Source: Campylobacter avium LMG 24591 (GTDB lineage Bacteria > Campylobacterota > Campylobacteria > Campylobacterales > Campylobacteraceae). From it: a stretch of 64,000 nucleotides of DNA. A program made the translations under genes and the position numbers. The notes beneath the pieces are model-generated. The model was not told the origin of the DNA, did not search any database, and saw only the letters and a list, made by a program, of their open reading frames with translations. Location: contig NZ_CP022347.1 of the NCBI RefSeq assembly GCF_002238335.1, positions 1,364,001 through 1,428,000 on the forward strand, written 5' to 3'. Positions 9,366-21,760 of this stretch are shown piece by piece; within the stretch, counting starts at the first letter, position 1; each line of letters opens with the position of its first letter.

Positions 9366-9866
9366 ATGAAAAAAAAGGTAATAGTTTTATTTGTAGATAA
9401 TAATCCGGGCGTTTTAGCAAGAATTACCCTACTATTTGCACAAAGAGGCTTTAATATCTCAAGCCTCACAGTTAGCGAAACTTGTATAGAAAATGTTTCA
9501 CGCATAAGCATAGTAGTAGACGCAAAGGAAGAAATCATAACTCAAGTTATCAAGCAAAGCTCAAAGCTTGTGGAAGTACACTGCATACACTTGCCCGATG
9601 AAACAAATATGATATTAAAGGACTTGTTGCTTTTAAAGCTTTACATCAAATCTTGCGATAGAAAAAAAATATGTCTTTTAGCCGACTTATACAATGCCAA
9701 GATGATAGACATCTCAGACGATAGCTTGATACTAGAATTAGTCGCATCTCCAGAAATCATAGATGAATATTTAGAAAAAATGCAAGAATTTGAAATTTTA
9801 GAACAAACTAGAACCGGCATTACAGCCATGGAAAGAGGTGTTGTGAATTTTCACTGTAATTTATAA
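9366..9866 (+). CDS. ilvH: Acetolactate synthase small (regulatory) subunit
   Basis: A 166-aa regulatory subunit that binds valine and confers feedback inhibition on the large subunit. The N-terminal ACT domain is clear (VLFVDNNPGVLARITLLFAQRGFNIS), followed by the C-terminal ALS_ss_C region. AAGGA sits nine bases before the ATG. It is in an operon with ilvI, nine bases apart. Confidence 0.96.
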   Translation: MKKKVIVLFVDNNPGVLARITLLFAQRGFNISSLTVSETCIENVSRISIVVDAKEEIITQVIKQSSKLVEVHCIHLPDETNMILKDLLLLKLYIKSCDRKKICLLADLYNAKMIDISDDSLILELVASPEIIDEYLEKMQEFEILEQTRTGITAMERGVVNFHCNL

Positions 9867-9898
9867 AAAATTCACAGTTTATTTTGATAAAATCATAA

Positions 9899-10912
<1,014 letters not shown>

Positions 10913-10931
10913 TTGGAATGAACTTTGCTTT

Positions 10932-10962
10932 AACCTTCCTAGCAATATTAGGAAGGTTTTTT
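10932..10962 (+). terminator. Rho-independent terminator after ilvC
   Basis: AACCTTCCTA (10932-10941) pairs perfectly with TAGGAAGGTT (10949-10958), with a seven-base loop, followed by TTTTTT (10957-10962). The 3' arm also contains GGAAGG, the only candidate ribosome-binding site for the next gene, whose ATG is at 10964. Confidence 0.9.
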
Positions 10963-10963
10963 A

Positions 10964-12109
10964 ATGAATATCAGCAATTCTTATGCGAATAGTACCGCTA
11001 GTTCTTCACTGCTAAGTACAGCTTTATCCTCTGTAAAAAGCAAAACTTTCGAAGAAAATAATACAGAATTTAATAGCGATATAAACAAAACCTACATAAT
11101 ACAAAACTCGCAATCTTACGCCAGCGAATACGGCTTTAGAACAAACGAGCAAGGCTTTTTTGAAAAAGATTTTAATATGTTTGCCTCTCTTCCTTTTGAT
11201 TATGACATACACATCAAAAGCGTGCAAAGCATAGCAAAGGAGTTGTTAAGGCAAGATCCTGAGCTAAATCCAGCCAAGATAGACATAGCCTCGGTGGTTA
11301 ATAAATACTACAATAGCCTAAAAAGCATAGAAAGCGAATTTCAAACAAATGATAATGCCATGCTTTCAAGGATTGAAATTTCAAAGCTAAATCAAGGCTT
11401 TAGCACAAAAAACGGCGAGCTTGACGGCGAGCTTATACGAATTTACAATACAAGCGATGAAATCAAAGAAGCAAAAAAGCTAAACAATACCTTCACGCCC
11501 TTAAATTTGGGCATTAAAATAACAGATTTTGCCTTTGATGAGGCGATAAATAACAACTCAACAAATGAGCTTTTAAAGCCTTATATGAACGAAAACGGCG
11601 ATATTTCAAAGTCTGGGCTTTTGATGAATTTCATACACAAGGACTTAAAAGAGGCAAATGATAATAATTTTTTTATAGAGCCCGTGAAACTAAGCCTAAA
11701 CGCACATAAAAATTTACAAAAACTACTAAACAACGAAGATTCTTTTAAAAGCTACATCTTGGAGCAAAACTCGCAAAATATGAGCTTTGATTTATATCTT
11801 TATGTAAATGGGGTTAATAAACAAAACACAAGCAAAGATAAGCTAGATACCTTGTATCAACAATACATAGGCTATCAAAGAGGCGTAAATATCAAAGAAT
11901 TTGTGAACTCAAGCTCTATATTTTCACTTTACACAGAGTCCTTAAATAAGGAATTTCAAAAGCTAAACACCTTTTTTTCAGAAAAACAAGATAATTTAGA
12001 ACAAATAAGCAATGATGTAAAAACTTTAAATGAAAAATTCATACAAGCCAGGCAAAAACAAGCAGCATTTAGCAATATAATAAAATCCTACATCGGCGTA
12101 ATGCAATAA
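10964..12109 (+). CDS. Hypothetical protein, Ser/Asn-rich N-terminus, possible flagellar-export substrate
   Basis: A 381-aa soluble protein with no signal peptide or membrane segment. It starts MNISNSYANSTASSSLLST, and this disordered Ser/Thr/Asn-rich N-terminus is typical of proteins exported through the flagellar type III apparatus (inference only). The rest is mainly charged and helical, ending in a coiled-coil-like stretch (QEISNDVK-type heptads, KFIQARQKQAAFS). I do not recognise the family. The start lies immediately after the ilvC terminator, whose 3' arm holds the GGAAGG that would serve as its ribosome-binding site. No independent promoter is obvious. Confidence 0.7.
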   Translation: MNISNSYANSTASSSLLSTALSSVKSKTFEENNTEFNSDINKTYIIQNSQSYASEYGFRTNEQGFFEKDFNMFASLPFDYDIHIKSVQSIAKELLRQDPELNPAKIDIASVVNKYYNSLKSIESEFQTNDNAMLSRIEISKLNQGFSTKNGELDGELIRIYNTSDEIKEAKKLNNTFTPLNLGIKITDFAFDEAINNNSTNELLKPYMNENGDISKSGLLMNFIHKDLKEANDNNFFIEPVKLSLNAHKNLQKLLNNEDSFKSYILEQNSQNMSFDLYLYVNGVNKQNTSKDKLDTLYQQYIGYQRGVNIKEFVNSSSIFSLYTESLNKEFQKLNTFFSEKQDNLEQISNDVKTLNEKFIQARQKQAAFSNIIKSYIGVMQ

Positions 12110-12162
12110 ACTTCACAAAAAACTAAAATTTAAAGATTTTTTAAAGAAATAAAGAAAGTAAA

Positions 12163-12184
12163 TTTGGGCTTTTGCAAGCCCAAA
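12163..12184 (-). terminator. Terminator of the TRL-like gene
   Basis: TTTGGGCTT (12163-12171) and AAGCCCAAA (12176-12184) form a nine-base perfect stem with a four-base loop. On the minus strand it is followed by TTTACTTTCTTTATTTC. It lies three bases past the stop of the minus-strand gene, and could also stop transcription coming from the plus-strand gene. Confidence 0.75.
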
Positions 12185-12186
12185 AA

Positions 12187-12504
12187 TTAGTTACCTCTTA
12201 CTATAGTTGTAACTTCTGCGTATATACCAAGTATGCTTTTTGTTTTATAGTCAACAGACTTGATTTGACCTACACCGCCAGCACTTGCAGCAGCTTTGAC
12301 AGAACAATCACCTGTTGCTATCCAGCCTAATATACTAGTACAAGTTGCTCTTCCTTCTTTTGAACCAGTACCAGAACCAACTGCAACTGGAGAAGAAGTA
12401 TCGGTATATAAAACACCTGTTACAGGTGCAACGCCAACAGCAGCACAAGCCGTAAATAAAGCAGATGCCACAGCTATAGAACTTAAAACTAAAATTTTCT
12501 TCAT
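12187..12504 (-). CDS. TRL-like family lipoprotein
   Basis: A 105-aa small lipoprotein. The signal peptide MKKILVLSSIAVASALFTAC has the lipidated Cys at residue 20. The mature part has the features of the TRL-like family: a VLYTD.S.P segment, the cysteine-containing stretch ATCTSILGWIATGDCSVKAAA, and a final D.K.KSILGIYAEVTTIV. The function of this family is unknown; its members are small outer-membrane or periplasmic lipoproteins. It is a single gene between convergent and decayed regions. Upstream, beyond the start, there is a run of 16 T on the coding strand. Confidence 0.8.
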   Translation of the reverse strand: MKKILVLSSIAVASALFTACAAVGVAPVTGVLYTDTSSPVAVGSGTGSKEGRATCTSILGWIATGDCSVKAAASAGGVGQIKSVDYKTKSILGIYAEVTTIVRGN

Positions 12505-12574
12505 AAGAGAACCTTTTGGGTTGAATTTGGGGAAATTCCTGTTTAAATCATAGATTTAAACTAGCAGATTGTAC

Positions 12575-12590
12575 AAAAAAAAAAAAAAAA
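12575..12590. repeat. Homopolymer of 16 A
   Basis: Sixteen consecutive A on the plus strand, equal to 16 T on the strand that carries the TRL-like lipoprotein gene and about 70 bases upstream of its start. Tracts of this length slip during replication, so the promoter spacing could vary between cells. Nothing else is recognisable from 12591 to about 12810 except AT-rich sequence. Confidence 0.7.
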
Positions 12591-12811
12591 CAAAGTCAAG
12601 TAAATTTCAAAAAAGATGAAATTCTTTATCAAAATTAAATAAAATCTTAATACTTTATAAACATAAAATTTACCAATATTAAATATTTTTAAAATATCTG
12701 CAATCTTGCTTAAAAATTATCAAAAATTTTAATAAAGACTATCAAAACAAAAGCATAAGATTTCTTAAAATAACTGTAATTGTAAGATAATTAGATTTTT
12801 AACAAGCCCAG

Positions 12812-12846
12812 CAAGCCTAAATTCAAACCTACTGAATTTGGGCTTG
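12812..12846. terminator. Long stem-loop in the gap downstream of the decayed autotransporter
   Basis: CAAGCCTAAATTCA (12812-12825) pairs with TGAATTTGGGCTTG (12833-12846) over 14 positions with one G-T wobble and a seven-base loop. It lies about 80 bases beyond the end of the autotransporter remnant on the minus strand, and is likely its former terminator. No long T run follows on either strand. Confidence 0.5.
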
Positions 12847-12927
12847 TGTAAGTATAAATTCATAACTTCAACTTCATAACTTTCTAAATTTTGAACTTCA
12901 AAAAATATACTTTAATAAACTCAAGCT

Positions 12928-15583
12928 TAAAACGCCAACCTAAACCCAAGACTCCCATTCACATTTATAAAGCCACCCTCATAGGCTTAAGACATAAATT
13001 AAGCACTTATATCAAAGTCTTTAGACATAGAAAAAGATGCACCTGCAAAGATATTTGCAAATAATTCTTTTTCATTTTCATAAGATATTTTTTCTTGTCC
13101 TATGCTCATTTCATAGTTCTTATCTCCAAAGACAGCTTTTCCATTAACTCCTTCTAAAGATATAAAAAAGCTTCCTGTATTTATTTCTTTTTTATATTCT
13201 ATACCTATAAAACACCATATAAGCTTGTAAAAGTATTTGTGCTTCTGCTTATAGGTAGTAAGCCATTTTATTTATACTCAGGCATATTATAATAGCTTCC
13301 TAATATACCAAGATAAGGTTTTAAACTATGTTCATTTTTAAATTCAAATCTATATCCAAGTCTAGCTTGTGCTCCTATATTATGTCTTTTATAATCTCCT
13401 TGATAAATAGAGCTTAAACCAGCAAAAATTCTATCGTATTTATTATGATTATTTGCATAGTATCCTAATACATCAAGCTCAAGTGAAAGTGGCATATAAA
13501 CTCTTGAGTATAAACCTAAACTATAGTTAAAACCATCTAAATTCATACCTTCAGTTTGAATGTATGAATTACTTATAGAAGCATAAAAACCTCCAAAGAA
13601 ATCATCTTCTATTTCTTTATCATAACCAAAGCTTACTCCAAATTCAGAGCCTGAACTATTTTTATAATTACTATATCCTGCTAAGGCAGAGATATAGACA
13701 TTATTACTTTCATCTTGATTGTAGTTTAAATAATAAGGAGTATAATCAGATACTAAAGAAGCAAAGCTATCTTTGGTGTTGAAGCTGAAGTTCTTATTGT
13801 TATATTTTGTGTCTATTGTATTAGAAGTATAATAGCTATTGTTGTTATTGTTGTTAGTATAGTTATTGTTTTTGTTGTTATTAAGTGCATAATTATTATT
13901 TCTTTTAGAAAGTGCATAATTATTAGTATTTCTATTAAAAGCAATATTATTATTTCTACTACTAAGATGAGCAATTCTACCTAACATATTATGATATATT
14001 AAATTCCCTTGATATGTTTTTCTTTCATCTTGCATAGTCTCAATTTGTTTTTCAACAGTACTAGCAGCAGTTCTTATAACATTATCATTTTCTATAAGAG
14101 AGCCATCTAAGGCTTCATAAATAGCATTGTAGATAGGGTCAGAGCTCAGAGCTTGGTGGAGTGGTTTCGCCACCACCTTGATTGTCTCCTCCTTCAGTAT
14201 CGCCGTCCGGTTGAATTCCATTTTTATAACCGGCTAAGTGTCCTCCGGGAGGCTGAGCATTTGCATTAGGGTAATTTTCATTCCCCTCATTATTTGCTTC
14301 GCCAAAGACTAAGAAGTATTTATCTCCCACCTTAACTATGTTTGTGGTGTAGCCAGAATCAGAAAGAGGATTTCCATAATTATCATATACAGTTACAGAA
14401 CCTTCTTTTATATTGCCACTAACATCCTTACTTTCTAGAAAAAGATAAGACATATTATCATTTTTAGCAATTGCCCCTATGAGTTGAAAGTTAGTTACGC
14501 CATTAAAATTAGCAGAAGATGAAGCATTTATATAACCAAAGCCTAAATCTCCTCCTACGAAATTCATAGTAGCAGTATTATTTAAAGTAAAATCGGTAGT
14601 GTAAATTTTAGCCGAATTTGTTAGAAAGATATCACTTCTATAAGCGTCAAATTTGCCTTTTACCACTAAATTTGCGTCATTTAAATCAACGGTTGAGCGA
14701 TAGCTTGTCGAAGTGCTAAAGCTATCTCCTTGTGCATCGCTTATGAAATCTCCCTCTACTGTTATCACAGCTCCATTATAGGCTTTTAAATTTCCAATAC
14801 CGCGATAGTCATTAGAAGAAGAGGAAGGATCATTCTTGCCATTATAAAAATTTCCAGTTACAGTAAAAGTTCCGCCGTTTATCTCTACTAAAGCGTACTC
14901 TCTACCTCCATTATCACTCTTAAAACCAGCATTATAAAAAGAACCCCTATAGTTGTTTTAGCGTTTTCGCCTGTTTGAAGCAAATATCCTGCACCCTGTG
15001 TAGTATCTTTATTATAATTATAAACATCGGCATCTATATAAATGGTGGAATTATTGTTGTATATAGAAGCTGAATCACTAGTGCTTGATACATTTATTAA
15101 GCTATCTACATTATTTATATTTAAAGTACCTCCATCTTCAACCGTCACGCTTCTTCCAGATCCAACATCTACAATAAAAGTATTTACATTATTGATATCC
15201 ACGGTTGAGCCACTTACAATTATACCTCCCGAATTATATAGTTTAAACAAACCCTTACCCTCTATGCTGTTTAAATCCATAATCAAATGAGAGCCTGGAT
15301 TTACTGTGATAAGACTTTCTATAATAGTAGCTCATATCTTTAAGGCTTGGATCTTTTTGAAGTGTAAGTGTTGAAGAGCCAGATGAAGTAAAATAGTAGA
15401 AATACAATGGGTAGCTTCCACCAAAGACATTGCCATCTTTACTAGGGTCTCTTTTTAGTATAACAGTTTTACTTTCTCCGTCATTTAAATTTACAGGGCT
15501 ATCCTCTATCTCACCCACCCATTCACTTTTCAAAGCAAAGACAAAAGAAGCTAAAAAGGAGAGTAAAAAAGAGCCCTTTTCAC
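12928..15583 (-). pseudogene. Decayed autotransporter (type V secretion) gene
   Basis: Consecutive minus-strand fragments in changing frames read as one autotransporter. From a GTG at 15583 the signal peptide would be KRALFLLSFLASFVFA, but a run of six T (about 15564-15569) is one base short of the frame. The passenger has repeated short strands (DINNVNTFIVD, NINNVDSLINV). Frame changes occur near 15325, near 14940 (beside GGGG), and at 14140-14153, where CAGAGCT is tandemly duplicated; deleting one copy restores TTPPSSDPIYNAI. The translocator barrel follows (GYSNYKNSSGSEFGVSFGYD), then a stop at 13268, further breaks, and finally the classical C-terminal strand GFINVNGSLGFRLAF at about 12928-12972. 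An Asn-rich linker is encoded by AAT repeats at 13835-13950. At least five lesions make it non-functional. Confidence 0.88.
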
Positions 15584-15621
15584 AGCAAAACCTTTAAATT
15601 TAAGTTAAAAATGCGGAAAAG

Positions 15622-15627
15622 ATTATA
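15622..15627 (-). promoter_or_regulatory. -10 box of the former autotransporter gene
   Basis: TATAAT on the minus strand, about 40 bases upstream of the GTG start at 15583. A TTGACG that also contains the 8-base palindrome TGACGTCA (15647-15654) lies further upstream. The rest of 15597-15747 is AT-rich and holds no other feature I recognise. Confidence 0.45.
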
Positions 15628-15747
15628 TAACAAAAAAAACGATTAATGACGTCAATAAAAAAGTGAAAAATTTGAAAAATTTTTAAAATTATACTCTTTT
15701 ATGTAGCTTTAATACATTTTTTGAGGAAAATTCTTGGCTAGATAAAG

Positions 15748-15774
15748 ATCAAAGCCCTAAAAAAGGGCTTTGAT
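15748..15774 (-). terminator. Terminator of rpsU
   Basis: ATCAAAGCCCT (15748-15758) and AGGGCTTTGAT (15764-15774) form an 11-base perfect stem with an AAAAA loop. On the minus strand the stem is followed by CTTTATC. It touches the rpsU stop codon. Confidence 0.75.
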
Positions 15775-15986
15775 TAGAGTCTTGATTCGTAACGTCTTAG
15801 CATATAGAGCTTTTTAAGCATTTTTTTACGAGCTGAAATTTTTTGCTTCTTGCGAATTTCAGTCATAGGCTCAAAAAATCTCCTAGCCCTTACCTCAGTA
15901 ACTATGAGATTTCTATCCACTTGCTTTTTAAACTTTCTATAAGCCTCGTCAAAAGACTCGTTAGGATGTACCTTAACTCCTGGCAC
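15774..15986 (-). CDS. rpsU: 30S ribosomal protein S21
   Basis: Small-subunit protein S21, needed for initiation complexes. From the GTG at 15986 it is 70 aa, starting [19 protein letters not shown], and ends [13 protein letters not shown]; it is Lys/Arg-rich throughout, as usual. Upstream in-frame GTG codons would add four residues (VRVV) but run into the AAGG/GAGG ribosome-binding sequence, so I chose the internal GTG. TATAAT on the same strand lies about 40 bases upstream. It is a single-gene unit, divergent from ccoG. Confidence 0.95.
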   Translation of the reverse strand: MPGVKVHPNESFDEAYRKFKKQVDRNLIVTEVRARRFFEPMTEIRKKQKISARKKMLKKLYMLRRYESRL

Positions 15987-16074
15987 TACCCTCACCACCT
16001 TTCATTAAAAAGTTAAAAGCGAAATTATAGCAAAAAAATAAGCTAGAATTTAAGAAAAGTATTTTTTTCTGTGT

Positions 16075-16080
16075 TATAAT
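16075..16080 (+). promoter_or_regulatory. -10 box of ccoG-purA
   Basis: TATAAT preceded by GTGT and a T-rich upstream tract, about 20 bases before the AAGAGGAG ribosome-binding site of the gene starting at 16101. Confidence 0.6.
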
Positions 16081-16100
16081 TGAAAAAGAGGAGATTTACA

Positions 16101-19150
<3,050 letters not shown>

Positions 19151-19158
<8 letters not shown>

Positions 19159-19681
19159 AAAAAGTATTGCGATTTTTTTTCTAGCATTTATCTACCTTTC
19201 AGCACAGGAAGAAAGGCTTTTAGAAAGCAGAAAACAAGAACTTGAGCTGCAAACAAGGGAATTTGATGAGGCAAGACAAGCCTTAGAAGCTTACAAAGCC
19301 TCGTTTGAAGCCTTGCAAAAAGAAAAAATGCAAGCTTTGTTACAAAAAGAAGCCGAGTTAAATGCCACCTTACAAAAGATAGAGCAAACAAAACGAGAAA
19401 ACGACGCAATCCTTAAAAAAAGCGAGGAAAATTTAAAGGCCATAGAGGATAAAACTCAGGGCAGAATAACAGAAATTTACTCCTCTATGAAAGACAGTGC
19501 CATAGCCGATGTTCTTTCGCAAATGGATAGTGAGGAGGCGAGCAAAATTATGCTTTCTTTAGAGCCTAGAAAAATTTCTGGAATTCTTTCAAAAATGCAA
19601 CCACAAAAGGCTTCAGAGCTCACCTTAGTGATAAAAAATCTTGATAGCAACATTACTGTAGAAAAAAATGCAAGTAATTGA
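19151..19681 (+). CDS. MotE-like periplasmic protein with N-glycosylation sequons
   Basis: A 176-aa exported protein: signal peptide (about residues 1-18), a long coiled coil (20-105), and a C-terminal MgtE-N/MotE-like fold (MKDSAIADVLSQMDSEEASKIMLSLEPRK region). MotE-type proteins in epsilonproteobacteria help assemble MotB and the stator. Three sites fit the PglB sequon D/E-x-N-x-S/T: ELNAT (Asn71), DSNIT (Asn167) and EKNAS (Asn173). The C. jejuni homologue Cj1496c is a known N-glycoprotein modified at two equivalent positions. It is the last gene of the purA operon. Confidence 0.8.
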
Positions 19682-19697
19682 ATTCGTTTTTTTTGGT

Positions 19698-19703
19698 TAT
19701 AAT
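19698..19703 (+). promoter_or_regulatory. -10 box placed for a leaderless kpsC transcript
   Basis: G.TATAAT after a run of eight T. The ATG of kpsC begins only five bases past this box, and no AGGA-type sequence lies between them, so the predicted transcription start falls on or next to the start codon. Confidence 0.5.
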
Positions 19704-19708
19704 TTCGT

Positions 19709-21760
19709 ATGGGGAAATTTTATACTAGCTCTAGGAGATTAATTAAAACTGTTAAAAACTTTTACGAGGCAGAATTTTACACAGCTTTTAAAAACATCAC
19801 AAGTGATGATATTTTTCTTGGTTGGGGACGCAAGAAATCAGGATGTAAGGCCGTGGAATTGGCGAAAAAACACGGTGCTAAATTTTTGCTTTTAGAAGAT
19901 GGCTTGCTAAGGTCTTTAAATTTAGGCTTTGAAAGCTTAGAAACCTTTAGCATTGTAAGCGATGATATTGGAATTTACTACGATAGCACAAAAGCTAGCA
20001 AGCTTGAGTACATACTAAACACATATGAATTTGATGAGGATATCTTAAAAAGGGCTAGGCAAGCGATAAAGTTAATCAAAACTTATAAAATTAGCAAATA
20101 TAATAACAACAAAAAAGTTCCCAAGAATTTGTTTAAAGATGATGAAAAAAGGGTGTTAATCATCACTCAGGCAAATAATGATTACTCCTTAAAATACGGC
20201 CAAGCACTGCAGTTTAACACTCTAGATATGATACAAAAGGCTAAAGAGGAAAATAATGCCAAGGTGTATGTAAAAATTCATCCAGATGTGCTAAGCGGCA
20301 AAAAAGAACTTGACTTTGACATTAAAAAACTTCCAAGTGATGTGGGAATTTTAAGTGAAAATTTTAACCCCATAGAGCTTTTAAAGTATTTTCACAAGGT
20401 TTATACAAAAACTTCCACTATGGGCTTTGAGGCCTTGATTATGGGGGTGGACTGCGTTTGTTATGGTATGCCATTTTACGCGGGCTGGGGGCTTACAACG
20501 GATATGCTAAAATGTGATAGGAGAGTGAAAAAAAGAAGCGTAGAAGAGCTTTTCGCAGCCTTTTATCTGCTTTATGCTAGCTATTACAATCCTTACGCCG
20601 ACAAAAAAAGTGATATTTTTGACACTATAAAAACCTTGCACAAATACAAAAACATAGAAAATTTCAACTCAAATACCTTATTTTTCGTAAATTTTACCCT
20701 TTGGAAAAGGTCTTTTGTGAGGGATTTTTTCAAAGCCAAGTCAAATAAAATAGTCTTTGTATCCAAAGTTGAGGATCTTAAAAAATTTAAAATAGACAAA
20801 AACGATAAAATTCTCGTTTGGGGTGCCTTGATAAAAGATGAGGAAATAAAAAAATATCTTGATAAAGATGTGAAAATTCACAGGGTAGAAGATGGCTTTG
20901 TGCGTTCTGTGTTTTTGGGCTCTGATTTAACAAGGGCGTATTCTTTGGTTGTGGATAGCAAGGGACTATATATGGATTCTACAAGGCCTAGTGATTTAGA
21001 GGATATCTTGCAAAAGCACGAATTTAGCAAAGAACTTTTACAAAGAGCCAAAGAAGCTAGAAAAAATGTAGTAGAGCACAAATTTTCCAAATACAACGAA
21101 GCCAAATATTACGAATTTAGCAAGGATAAAACAAAGGGTAAAAAAGTTATATTAGTGCCTGCACAGGTTGAAGATGATGCCTCTGTGCTGCTTTCATCTT
21201 GCGAAATAAAATATTTAGAGCTTATAAAAATTTTAAGAGAAAAAGAGCCAAATGCCTACATACTTTATAAAATTCACCCAGATGTTTTAAGCGGCAATAG
21301 ACAAGGGCTAAAAGATGAAAAACTTATACTTAAGTACTGCGATGAAATCATTAAAGAAGCAAGCATTCACAGCTGCTTAGAGCTTGCTAGCGAAGTGCAT
21401 ACTATAAGTTCTACAGTTGGCTTTGAGGCATTGTTAAGAGAAAAAAAGGTCTTTGCATATGGCATGCCGTTTTATGCGGGCTGGGGGCTTACAACAGATA
21501 TGCTACAATGCGATAGAAGAACAAGAAAGCTAAGCTTAGATGAGCTAGTGGCCGGGGTTTTGCTAATCTATCCAAGATATATCAATGCAAAAACCAAGCA
21601 TTTGTGCGAATTTGAAAGTGCTTTTTCCTCAATGCTAGAGCTTAGAGATAGGTATCTTAACGATAAGTGCTTTGCTTATGCAAATACGCTAAGAAATTTC
21701 GCCTTAAGAAAGGCAAGGCGAGGCTATGAAAAACTTGCAAAGAGTGGGCTATGGAACTAA
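19709..21760 (+). CDS. kpsC: Capsule Kdo-transferase KpsC
   Basis: Cytoplasmic face of the inner membrane; with KpsS it builds the beta-Kdo linker between lipid and capsular polysaccharide. The protein is 683 aa with two homologous transferase modules in tandem. Each has a GWGRKKSG / VWGALIKD start, an EDG motif (LLEDGLLRS and RVEDGFVRSV), a KIHPDVLSG motif, and the sequence YGMPFYAGWGLTTDML.CDRR near its end. The two copies of the last motif are nearly identical even at DNA level. No ribosome-binding site is visible before the ATG. It overlaps kpsS by ten bases. Confidence 0.95.
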   Translation: MGKFYTSSRRLIKTVKNFYEAEFYTAFKNITSDDIFLGWGRKKSGCKAVELAKKHGAKFLLLEDGLLRSLNLGFESLETFSIVSDDIGIYYDSTKASKLEYILNTYEFDEDILKRARQAIKLIKTYKISKYNNNKKVPKNLFKDDEKRVLIITQANNDYSLKYGQALQFNTLDMIQKAKEENNAKVYVKIHPDVLSGKKELDFDIKKLPSDVGILSENFNPIELLKYFHKVYTKTSTMGFEALIMGVDCVCYGMPFYAGWGLTTDMLKCDRRVKKRSVEELFAAFYLLYASYYNPYADKKSDIFDTIKTLHKYKNIENFNSNTLFFVNFTLWKRSFVRDFFKAKSNKIVFVSKVEDLKKFKIDKNDKILVWGALIKDEEIKKYLDKDVKIHRVEDGFVRSVFLGSDLTRAYSLVVDSKGLYMDSTRPSDLEDILQKHEFSKELLQRAKEARKNVVEHKFSKYNEAKYYEFSKDKTKGKKVILVPAQVEDDASVLLSSCEIKYLELIKILREKEPNAYILYKIHPDVLSGNRQGLKDEKLILKYCDEIIKEASIHSCLELASEVHTISSTVGFEALLREKKVFAYGMPFYAGWGLTTDMLQCDRRTRKLSLDELVAGVLLIYPRYINAKTKHLCEFESAFSSMLELRDRYLNDKCFAYANTLRNFALRKARRGYEKLAKSGLWN

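Noticed and set aside
13835..13950. Short repeated units resembling a CRISPR or satellite array
   Set aside because: These are AAT-type codons for an Asn-rich linker in the decayed autotransporter; there are no equal repeats with unique spacers. I saw no CRISPR array anywhere in the window.
20450..21515. Recent duplication or recombination hot spot inside kpsC
   Set aside because: The near-identical YGMPFYAGWGLTTDML segments are the normal end motifs of the two transferase modules that every KpsC has.
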